Shown here: in pieces, positions 54,465-62,373 of the stretch
How the letters are laid out: the number at the start of each line of letters is the position of its first letter
Numbering within the stretch: the stretch's first letter is position 1
Assembly: GCF_000242455.2 (NCBI RefSeq)
Contig: NC_019892.1
Coordinates: forward strand, 9,434,744 to 9,498,743
Reading direction: 5' to 3'
DNA from: Singulisphaera acidiphila DSM 18658
GTDB lineage: Bacteria; Planctomycetota; Planctomycetia; Isosphaerales; Isosphaeraceae
Length of the DNA: 64,000 nt
Program-made: the position numbers and the translations under genes
Notes under the pieces: model-generated
The model's database searches: none
Seen by the model: the letters and a program-made list of their open reading frames with translations, nothing else
What the model was told of the DNA's origin: nothing

Positions 54465-56207
54465 ATGATCCGACCCAAGGAGCTCTACCAGCTTCACTGG
54501 ATCTCCCTTCTGTTTTTGGGTGAGGTGCTCGCCAGTGGGCCCACAAACGCAAGAGGGGAAGAGCAAGCGCCATCAGTGCCGGCATCCGACGATCCCGCGA
54601 AGGAGGTCGCTCCGTCCCCCGATCTTCAAAAAGAGCTTCTCGATCGCCTCCGCAAGATGGAGCAACGCCTCGATCGCGTGACGAAACAGAATGAGGATCT
54701 CTCGCAGGCGAACAAAAAACTCACGGAACAGGTAGAGGATCTTTCGCGCGAGATCAAGAAGCCAGGCCGATCGGGCGGAAGTGGAGAGAGTACGGCGGTA
54801 GCCCCCGACTCGGACAATGCAAAGCCGGCCGCGAGTCCAAGGATCTCGGGCGGTCAATCCGACTTAACTCAGCCACCGAGCGCGGGGGGAGGGTCAAAGG
54901 CCTCCGGCGGCGACCCGACCGTCACGGGCCGAGCTCAGGAAGCGGGCAATCGCCATAGAGGCAAACTTTCGCTCAAGTCTTCCTACGATTTCGAAAATGA
55001 CGGATTCATCTGGTCGACCGAGGATGACGAGATCTCGCTTGGCATCCGCGCCATGTCCCAGGTCGAAGCTCGAATCTACCAGCAGCCGAACCAGAACCCC
55101 GTCAGCAGCGGATTCTACAACCCTCGGTCCCGCCTCTATTTCGAGGGACACCTCAGCAGACCGATCCAGTACGAGGTTTCCGTTCAAAACACTTTCGACA
55201 CAGTCAACCTGCTCGACGCCTACCTCAACTTCAACTACGACCCGCGACTTCAACTGCGCCTGGGACGCTATAAGTCGCCGTTCACTTATGAGTGGTATCG
55301 GATCCACGTCTGGGACCTGCTCGCCCCGGAACGGTCGCTTTTCGCCAACAACTTCGAGGGCAACCGGCGTTTCGGCCTGATGGGCTGGGGAACGCTCTTC
55401 GAGCATCGCCTGGAATACGCCGTGGGCACGTTCAATACCCAACGCAATTCATATCAGCCTTTTAATAATCGCCAGGACGTCATGGCCTTCCTCAATGCCA
55501 AACCGTTCTATAACCGCGAAGAAGGCTTCTTGCTCCGCGACTTGCAGTTCGGCGGTTCGGTCGACGCCGGGCACGAGGACCAGCCGACGGTGCCGGGGGT
55601 GTTGCGGACCAACTCGGCGCCGGCAGCCGCCGCAATCAACAGCACCGGGGCCGGCAACGACGCCACCTTGCCGTTCCTGGCTTTCAACGCGGACGTCCGC
55701 GAACGCGGGCCTCGCGCACTTTGGGAACTGCACACGGCCTACTACTACCGCGGCCTGACGCTCTTGGGGGCCTGGCAAGGGGGGTATGAAAGCTACGCCA
55801 AGGGGACCGAGGGGTCGGCAACCCGGATCCCGATCAACGGTTGGTTCGCGCAGGCCGGCTATATCCTCACCGGCGAGACGATCCGCGACCGCACCCTCAT
55901 CGACCCGATCCACCCGTTCGATCTCCGCCCCGGGAAATTCGGCCTCGGTGCCTTCGAGGTAACCGCCCGCTACAGTGAGCTCGACCTCAATTCCAGGGTA
56001 TTCACCGCCGGCCTGGCCGATCCCAACCTCTGGACCAACCGGACCGAAATGACGGACGTCGGCTTCAACTGGTATTTGAACAAGTTCGTGAAAATCTACT
56101 TCGACTGGGAGCACACCATGTTCGCCCAGCCGGTCATTTACCGGCCCGGCCCCAGCCTCCAGAAGACGAGCGACCTGTTCTGGCTCCGCATGCAGCTCTA
56201 TTTCTGA
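54465..56207 (+). CDS. OprO/OprP-like outer-membrane porin with N-terminal coiled coil
   Basis: It encodes 580 residues. A signal-like stretch (LHWISLLFLGEVLASGP) is followed by a coiled coil at about 60-105 (LLDRLRKMEQRLDRVTKQNE, LSQANKKLTEQVEDLSREI) and a Ser/Gly linker. The barrel then begins: ISLGIRAMSQVEARIYQQ, FYNPRSRLYFEGHLSRPIQY and LQLRLGRYKSPFTYEWYRIH, as in phosphate-selective porins and related channels. The C-terminus WLRMQLYF ends in Phe, the outer-membrane signal. The coiled coil may tie the barrel to the cell wall, as in several planctomycete porins. No TolC-type channel is present in the cluster. Confidence 0.8.
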   Translation: MIRPKELYQLHWISLLFLGEVLASGPTNARGEEQAPSVPASDDPAKEVAPSPDLQKELLDRLRKMEQRLDRVTKQNEDLSQANKKLTEQVEDLSREIKKPGRSGGSGESTAVAPDSDNAKPAASPRISGGQSDLTQPPSAGGGSKASGGDPTVTGRAQEAGNRHRGKLSLKSSYDFENDGFIWSTEDDEISLGIRAMSQVEARIYQQPNQNPVSSGFYNPRSRLYFEGHLSRPIQYEVSVQNTFDTVNLLDAYLNFNYDPRLQLRLGRYKSPFTYEWYRIHVWDLLAPERSLFANNFEGNRRFGLMGWGTLFEHRLEYAVGTFNTQRNSYQPFNNRQDVMAFLNAKPFYNREEGFLLRDLQFGGSVDAGHEDQPTVPGVLRTNSAPAAAAINSTGAGNDATLPFLAFNADVRERGPRALWELHTAYYYRGLTLLGAWQGGYESYAKGTEGSATRIPINGWFAQAGYILTGETIRDRTLIDPIHPFDLRPGKFGLGAFEVTARYSELDLNSRVFTAGLADPNLWTNRTEMTDVGFNWYLNKFVKIYFDWEHTMFAQPVIYRPGPSLQKTSDLFWLRMQLYF

Positions 56208-56409
56208 GTCACGGAGGCCCGGTTTTCCAAGTCTCATCCGGTGACACCCTCACGGCGCCAAACCTAACAAAAAACACCAAAATGCTGACATCTTCAATTT
56301 CATCAAACAACGCAATGACGGCTGAACTCCGGCTGAGACGACATTTCGGCCGGCCGGAGACCGTGAAAGGCTCAAACACAGGAGGGGGACAGAGGCAGGA
56401 GATCCGACG

Positions 56410-57486
56410 ATGAAGCGACAGAGCCCCTCGCTTTGCTGTTCGGGTCAGGCGATCCTCGCCTTACTGATCCTGGGAAGTTCTTTGCGGTTTGCCCAGGGAC
56501 AGGACTCTCCGGATCGAGCGACGCCCCTGACCATGGCCAATTCCGTGACGGAAGCTCCCGGAGGGGAGTCCTCACCTGCGGTCCGCGTCTTGTTGCCTCT
56601 CGGAGAGGTGATCGGCTCGTCTCTATTCGGTCCGCTCCGCCCGGAGACCTGGCGGCCTCTTGGCGTGGACTCGCTTTTCAGTGAAGGTTGGAACGAGCCT
56701 TATGCGCCGGCTCCCGGCGACGCCCCCCGTCAGACCTGGATCAACAACGCCGACGGCGCCTTTTATCGCCTCTACGTGACCTCGTTTAGCTTCGCCCGCA
56801 ACGTCCCAGGCGGCGACAACGTCTACAACGGCTCCTTTTTTCTGTTCACGCCCATGAGCCGACGCTTCGAGTTGGGATGGTTCGTCCCGTTCGTGACCTC
56901 AGCCCCCGACGCCCTCCCCGGTTCCGGCCAAGCCCACTGGACCGATTTCGGCGACCTGACCATCGCCCCCCGACTGCTCATTGCAGAGGACCGTCGATAC
57001 ACCGTGACCGCCAACCTGTTCGTCCGCACGCCGACGGGTAACGCCCGCAACGGGAACGGGGTTGCCAGCCTGTCGCCAGACCTGGAGTTCTGGGCAAATC
57101 CGAGCGAGCGCTGGGTGATTCGCGGCGGTCTCGGGTTGACGGTCCCAACCAACAAGACGGCGGCATCGTCCCGGTTGCTGGCCGCAGAACCGTGGAGTGG
57201 ATTCAACGCCTCCCCGGGCCCCTTCACCTCGATCGACGCCCGATTCGCGATCGGGCGATACCTCACTCCGGCCGACGCCCGCTACTTCAGTAACTTCGTG
57301 CCCTATCTCGCTGCCAACCTTCATTCGGAGTTGAGCGGCGGCAATAGCACCTACTTCACCCTGACTCCCGGGTTCCGGTTCGGATTGGGAAACGACTGGT
57401 ATGCCCTTGCCGGCCTCGAAGTGCCCCTTGTCGGCCCGTTACCCTTCGCGACACAGACAATCATCCAAATGATTAAAAATTTTTAA
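56410..57486 (+). CDS. Predicted outer-membrane beta-barrel protein
   Basis: It encodes 358 residues with a signal peptide (AILALLILGSSLRFAQG). The mature part is aromatic and beta-rich with strand repeats: AFYRLYVTSFSFARNVPG, YTVTANLFVRTPTGNARNG and YFTLTPGFRFGLGNDWYAL. It ends IKNF, with Phe last, as outer-membrane barrels do. It resembles the transporter-like barrels seen in aromatic-degradation clusters, but the match is only by pattern. An AT palindrome, ATTAAAAATTTTTAAT, spans the stop codon (57472-57487) and may help end transcription against the convergent kinase gene. Confidence 0.65.
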   Translation: MKRQSPSLCCSGQAILALLILGSSLRFAQGQDSPDRATPLTMANSVTEAPGGESSPAVRVLLPLGEVIGSSLFGPLRPETWRPLGVDSLFSEGWNEPYAPAPGDAPRQTWINNADGAFYRLYVTSFSFARNVPGGDNVYNGSFFLFTPMSRRFELGWFVPFVTSAPDALPGSGQAHWTDFGDLTIAPRLLIAEDRRYTVTANLFVRTPTGNARNGNGVASLSPDLEFWANPSERWVIRGGLGLTVPTNKTAASSRLLAAEPWSGFNASPGPFTSIDARFAIGRYLTPADARYFSNFVPYLAANLHSELSGGNSTYFTLTPGFRFGLGNDWYALAGLEVPLVGPLPFATQTIIQMIKNF

Positions 57487-57531
57487 TTTATCCACAAAAT
57501 TCAAAACACTCAGAGCGATTGCGTCTCTCTT

Positions 57532-60500
57532 TCACGGCGAGTCTTCCTTGGGGCCATGCCACAACCTCATCGCGCCGTCGTGGCTGCCCGAGGCCAGAAG
57601 CCGGCCATCGGGGGAGAAGGCCACGGCGTTGACCTTCGCCTGGTGTCCTTTGAGGGTCAGCCGCTCCTGGCCGGTGACCGGGTCCCAGAGTCGCACAGTC
57701 CGATCCTCGCCGGCCGAGACGATCGACTCGCCGTCGGGCGAAAAGGCCACGGTAAGGACCCTGTGGACATGCCCACGGAGCGTGACCAGGAGCCGGCCGT
57801 CGGCGACCTCCCAGATCGTCACGCTTCGGTCCTCGCCCCCCAGGGCCAACCGGGTCCCGTCGGGAGAGAACGCCAGCGAGGTGACCGCGCTCGGCGCGTT
57901 CCAGGAGAGCCGCGGGAGACCACTGAGCGAATCGCGAAGGATGACCTTCCTGTCGTTCCCGGCCGAGGCCAGGATCCGGCCATCGGGGGAGTACGCCAGC
58001 GCTCGGACCGTATCATCATGCCCCTCGAGGATCGCCCTACAGGTCCGCGAGGCAACGTCCCAGAGACGAAGCGAGAGGTCACTCCCCGCCGAGGCCACCG
58101 TTTTCCCATCCGGTGAGATCGCCACGGATCGGACCCGATCGACGTGTCCTACAAGCGTGGCAAGTTCTCGGCCTTGCTCCACATCCCAGAGCTTGACATG
58201 CCGGCTGAAATCCGCCGCCGCCAGGGTGCGGCCGTCAGGGAAAAAGGCGAGGTCGCTGACTGTGGACTCATGCCCGCGCAGGGTCAGACGCTTCCGACGC
58301 CCCGCCACGTCCCAGACCACGATCGTATGATCGTCGCTGCCCGAGACCAGGGTCCGACCGTCGGGGGAAAAGGCAAGCGACCAGGTCTCGACGGCATGCC
58401 CCGCGAGCGACGAGTCGTCGAGAGGGGGGACGAGGTGCCAGAGCCGAACTCGCGGGTCGTCTCCGCCAAGGATTACGGTGCGCCCGTCAGGCGTGAACAT
58501 CAAGGTACGGATGATGTCACTCTCACGAGCGAACACCGCGAGTTCCGCTCCGGTCGCCACGTCGCAGAGACGCGTCCGCAATCGTTCGCCCCCCATGGCC
58601 AAAGTCCGACCGTCGGGAGCAAACGCGATCGCGTGGACAAAGCCGGCGGCCTCGGCTCGGACGGCCCACTTACGCCCGGTCGTCAGGTCGCGGAAGACAA
58701 CCTGCCGCTCCCCCTCAATCGTGGCCAGAGTCGTTCCGTCGGGTGCGATCGCAATCTGCCTCACGGGCGCATCGTGGTCCTTGAACACGTTGAGGAGCCG
58801 CCCCGAACCCGTCTCCCAGACCGCGAGGCCGGCATCGGCGAGGCTGGCGGCCAGTCGCTCTCCATCGCGGGAGAATGCCAGGTAGTGGATCGGCGAACCG
58901 GTGTCGCGAAGAGACCTCCGCTCGCGTCCCGTCGTGGCGTCGCGAAGCGACAGGCGGCCATCGCGACCCACCGTCGCCAGGAACCGACCGTCCGACGAAT
59001 GGGCCAGGCAGAAAATCCTCGGGAACAGACGGCCCGGCGCCGACCGGTCGAGTCTCAGCGTGAAGTCGACGGGGGCAAGAGGTTCGGCCCCGTCGGGTCG
59101 AGTTTGGTCCCAGACGTTCAACGCGGTTCCATCAGGCGAAAACCCGAGGAGATTGACGATCCCGGCGTTCCCGGTGAGAAAGGTCCATCCGCGCCCGGTC
59201 GTCACGTCCCGGAGCCTGACCTCTCCGTGCTCGCTCCGGGCGCCGGGATCCGCGGTGTGGCTTGGACTCTGGGGAACGACCGCCGCCCGAGAGCCGGGGA
59301 GCGAGTTCAAGCCCCGCGCGGTCCAGGGCCGGTGAGGGAGCCGGTTCCAGAGGAGGACGTTTCCACCGAGGTCGTACGAGGCGAGAGAGCGGCCGTCGGG
59401 GGCAACGGCAACACTGTAGACGGAGTCCGTGTGGCCCCAGAGGAGCGAGAAGTCGCGATGGCAAAGTCGGTGGAGGTAAGACCACTCAAACCCTGGCAGG
59501 TCGCCCCTTCCCGGCTCGAGACGCTCGTTCGCAAGCAGTTCCTGGGCGAGTTCGATGTGCCCCGCCTCCCACGCCTGCTGAGCCAGCTTGATCTGCGAAC
59601 CCGACCAGTGACGGCGCGCGATCCTCTCATTCTGCTCCGCCTGCAACCGAGCCGTGCGGGCGGCGACAGCTTGGCCTCGCTCGCGGGCGAGTGCGTCCTC
59701 CAGCGCAAGACCATGGCGCACCAGCCAAGCATTCGACCAGAAACCGGCGATCAGGATGCCGGCCACGGCCACCACAACCAAGGCCGCCAGGGCCGCCTCC
59801 GCCGGACGCCGCCGGGCCCACTTGAGCAACCGCCTCATGGTCGAAGTCGGCCGAGCCAGGATCGGCTCGCCCGCCTGGAACCGCCGCAGGTCCTCAGCTA
59901 GGTCGGCGGCCGAGAGATACCGCCGCCCCGGCTCACGTTCGAGGCACTTCAGGCAGATCGTCTCCAGGTCGGCCGGCACGTCGGGCCGCACGCGGGACGG
60001 GGCCTCGGGCACATCCTCCAACACCTGCCGCAGCGTCTCGAGCGGCGTCGTACCTTGGAACGGAACGACCCCCGTGAGCAGTTCGTAGAGGATCGCGCCC
60101 AGGGCATAGATGTCGGCAGGGGGCCCCACATCGCGCGAGCGACCGGTCACCTGCTCGGGCGCCATGTAGCGGGGCGTCCCAAGGAACGACCCGCTCAACG
60201 AGGTCGAGCCCTCCTGAGCGAGTGACTTGGCAAGGCCGAAGTCGGAGATTTTCGGCGTTTCGTCGACCGCAATCAGCACGTTGGCCGGCGTCAGGTCCCG
60301 GTGGACGATCCCTCGCTGGTGCGCGTGGTGGATCGCCCTGGCCAGGGTCTCGATCAACCGCGCGGACCAGTCCACCCGCCGCTCCGACCGTCTCTGGAAT
60401 TCGGCGAGGTTGCACCCTTCCACATATTCCAGCACGATATAGGGAAGGTCACCCCGTTCCACGAATTCAAAGACCTGGACAATGTTGGGATGGTGGAACT

Positions 60501-61050
60501 TCGCAACCGCCTCCGCCTCGAACCGCAGCCGTTCTCGTTCGCGAGGCCCCGCCAGCCCCCCGGCCAAGATCACCTTCACAGCCACAGTTCGGTTCAAGGC
60601 CGACTGCCTCGCCTTGTAGACGACCCCCATCCCCCCGCGACCAATCTCCTCGATCAGCTCGAACGCGCCCAGCGGAGGAAGGGCGGGGCCTTCGAGTGTG
60701 AGCGTGGCACTGCTCCTCGGGGGACTTTTCTCCTCAGCGAGAAGCCACCCCTCCTCTTCTTCCGCCTCGAGGATCCGATGGAACTCCAGGAGCCGGCCGA
60801 GCCGGTCCCGCCATTGAGGAAAGCGTGCGTACCACTCCTCGGGCGCGGGTTCCTCTCCCCGCTCTTCGCGTACCACGTACTCGGCGTAGAGCAACTCAAT
60901 GACGGCATCCTCGTCGTCGGCCAACTCCGGATGCTGTTCCAAATAGACTTCTACCCGGCACGCCTCACCCGCGCGGAGTCGCCGCCCCAGCTCCGCGCAG
61001 AGGTCGCGAAGCTGCCGTTCTCTCTCGCCGGGAACGAGACTTGATCCCAC
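57532..61050 (-). CDS. WD40-repeat transmembrane Ser/Thr kinase
   Basis: It encodes 1172 residues from GTG 61050. The first 130 residues are a helical block seen before planctomycete kinases (CRVEVYLEQHPELADDEDAV). The kinase has IGRGGMGVVYKARQ, TVAVKVIL, the loop HRDLTPANVLI at 250, ISDFGLAK and GTPRYMAPEQV. The usual Lys of HRDLKP is Thr254 here. One membrane helix is at about 418-438 (ALVVVAVAGILIAGFW). After it at least twelve WD40 blades follow (VAFSPDGRLLASGSHDGAMR, TLVSGSDDHTIVVWDVAG), forming one or two propellers outside. It probably senses a ligand and signals inward, and is divergent from an ECF sigma gene. Confidence 0.88.
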   Translation of the reverse strand: MGSSLVPGERERQLRDLCAELGRRLRAGEACRVEVYLEQHPELADDEDAVIELLYAEYVVREERGEEPAPEEWYARFPQWRDRLGRLLEFHRILEAEEEEGWLLAEEKSPPRSSATLTLEGPALPPLGAFELIEEIGRGGMGVVYKARQSALNRTVAVKVILAGGLAGPRERERLRFEAEAVAKFHHPNIVQVFEFVERGDLPYIVLEYVEGCNLAEFQRRSERRVDWSARLIETLARAIHHAHQRGIVHRDLTPANVLIAVDETPKISDFGLAKSLAQEGSTSLSGSFLGTPRYMAPEQVTGRSRDVGPPADIYALGAILYELLTGVVPFQGTTPLETLRQVLEDVPEAPSRVRPDVPADLETICLKCLEREPGRRYLSAADLAEDLRRFQAGEPILARPTSTMRRLLKWARRRPAEAALAALVVVAVAGILIAGFWSNAWLVRHGLALEDALARERGQAVAARTARLQAEQNERIARRHWSGSQIKLAQQAWEAGHIELAQELLANERLEPGRGDLPGFEWSYLHRLCHRDFSLLWGHTDSVYSVAVAPDGRSLASYDLGGNVLLWNRLPHRPWTARGLNSLPGSRAAVVPQSPSHTADPGARSEHGEVRLRDVTTGRGWTFLTGNAGIVNLLGFSPDGTALNVWDQTRPDGAEPLAPVDFTLRLDRSAPGRLFPRIFCLAHSSDGRFLATVGRDGRLSLRDATTGRERRSLRDTGSPIHYLAFSRDGERLAASLADAGLAVWETGSGRLLNVFKDHDAPVRQIAIAPDGTTLATIEGERQVVFRDLTTGRKWAVRAEAAGFVHAIAFAPDGRTLAMGGERLRTRLCDVATGAELAVFARESDIIRTLMFTPDGRTVILGGDDPRVRLWHLVPPLDDSSLAGHAVETWSLAFSPDGRTLVSGSDDHTIVVWDVAGRRKRLTLRGHESTVSDLAFFPDGRTLAAADFSRHVKLWDVEQGRELATLVGHVDRVRSVAISPDGKTVASAGSDLSLRLWDVASRTCRAILEGHDDTVRALAYSPDGRILASAGNDRKVILRDSLSGLPRLSWNAPSAVTSLAFSPDGTRLALGGEDRSVTIWEVADGRLLVTLRGHVHRVLTVAFSPDGESIVSAGEDRTVRLWDPVTGQERLTLKGHQAKVNAVAFSPDGRLLASGSHDGAMRLWHGPKEDSP

Positions 61051-61080
61051 GTTTCACCGCTTAGATTTGGATCGTCTCAT

Positions 61081-61103
61081 CACAAAATCAGACTGATTTT
61101 GTG
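61081..61103. promoter_or_regulatory. Perfect dyad in the kinase/sigma divergent region
   Basis: CACAAAATCA (61081-61090) and TGATTTTGTG (61094-61103) are perfect 10-base inverted repeats with a 3-base spacer. They lie 31 bases upstream of the kinase GTG and 140 bases before the sigma start. The symmetry and position suggest an operator for a dimeric regulator; no T-run follows on either strand, which speaks against a terminator. Confidence 0.55.
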
Positions 61104-61245
61104 TTCACAAGCCGGCCACCCACGCCTGGCCAGTCATCGCCGTCAAGTTAAGCCGATCAGACAAAATGGGCGACATAGCACAGCGGCTCCTTGCGAACCA
61201 CCCAAAGCCGGTGTATTCTAAACCCGTAATCACGATGCCGTGAAG

Positions 61246-61866
61246 ATGCTGATCCATAAATCATCTGCTATTACCATGGATGAGGATTCTCGCGAGTCAT
61301 TCTCCGACATGGTCGCCCGCGCCCGAAGCGGAGACGAACGTGCCCTGGCCGAACTCGCGGGCCAGTACGAAGCCGAGGTCAGGATCGCGGCTCGAGTGCT
61401 TCTGGGCCCCCTCCTGAGACCCCATGTCGACTCGATGGACCTGGTGCAGTCGATCCATCGAAGCCTGCTGGTTGGTCTGCGTAGCAACAAGTTCGAGTTC
61501 ACACGTCCCGAACAGCTCCTGGCTTTGGTGCTGACGATGGTGCGGCGCAAAGCCGCCCGGTGCGTGCGTCTCCAGTCTCGCCGGCTCCGGTTGACTGCGA
61601 AAGCGGTCACCTCGGGCAGTTGGCCGTCGGGCGAGACAACCGGGGCCGATCCTGCGGAAGCCGTCCAGCACGACGACGCGCTCCGCTACCTCATGGACCA
61701 GCTCGACGGCACCGACCGTCGCGTGGTCGAGCTTCGCCTCCAAGGCTACAGCACAGCCGAGGCCGCGCGTGAATTGGGCCTCGATCCGGACAGTCTCAGG
61801 GTCCGCCTGAGCCGATTGCGGCGACGACTCGCCGGCCATGAGCGCCAGCTCGCCGAGGCGATCTGA
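61246..61866 (+). CDS. ECF sigma factor divergent from the WD40 kinase
   Basis: It encodes 206 residues from ATG 61246; GTG 61240 and ATG 61276 (MDEDSRESF) are alternatives and none has a strong ribosome site. Region 2 contains VDSMDLVQSIHRSLLVGL and FTRPEQLLALVLTMVRRKAA. Region 4 contains DQLDGTDRRVVELRLQG and YSTAEAARELGLDPDSLRVR. It belongs to the planctomycete ECF type commonly found beside Ser/Thr kinases, with no anti-sigma gene. Control by the divergent kinase is likely. Confidence 0.85.
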   Translation: MLIHKSSAITMDEDSRESFSDMVARARSGDERALAELAGQYEAEVRIAARVLLGPLLRPHVDSMDLVQSIHRSLLVGLRSNKFEFTRPEQLLALVLTMVRRKAARCVRLQSRRLRLTAKAVTSGSWPSGETTGADPAEAVQHDDALRYLMDQLDGTDRRVVELRLQGYSTAEAARELGLDPDSLRVRLSRLRRRLAGHERQLAEAI

Positions 61867-62373
61867 AACGCGTAATCAACACTCGCTCCCTTCATCCGTC
61901 CAGCGAGCGCAGGCCTCAGCCGGCAATACGCTCAGCCCGGACAGGTCCACATCGAGTTCTTCCCATCACCGTAGCCACGCGCCGGACGGGATCGCATCCA
62001 TACCGTCAGCTCTCTGATTTCGGACGGTTTCCCTTCGCGTGACACGCGGCAAGAGTGACTTGGGGGCGTACTCAGCCCCCGATCTTTTGGCCCTCGCACC
62101 GAGCCAGCCTCCCAAGAAGTAGACCACCCGCCTCCCTACAAACCGCACAATCAGCACCCACATAATCCACGTCGTGCTTGCTCCCACCTCTCGGCACGCG
62201 TTGCCAGGCCCGCCACTTTCACGAGCCAGCCCCCCCCTTCACAAGCTCGAAGTGCGTTACGGGGTTCGAAATCTCAATTCTTGTTTCGATTCGATGGGTT
62301 CGCGAACACCTAGTTCTTGCGCGACCTCGACTCGCCCACCCCCTTGAAGCCGCACCACCTGGAGATACCCACG
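61867..62373. other. Long intergenic region before the surface protein gene
   Basis: About 500 bases without a recognised gene. A leftward frame around 61966-62187 looks like a shadow (no ribosome site). No RNA gene, strong hairpin or promoter could be placed. Confidence 0.45.

Noticed and set aside
61164..61176. GCGACATAGCA near the kinase/sigma region as another REP-like half-site
   Set aside because: Only the ACATAG core matches; the G-run and AAATCG flank are missing.
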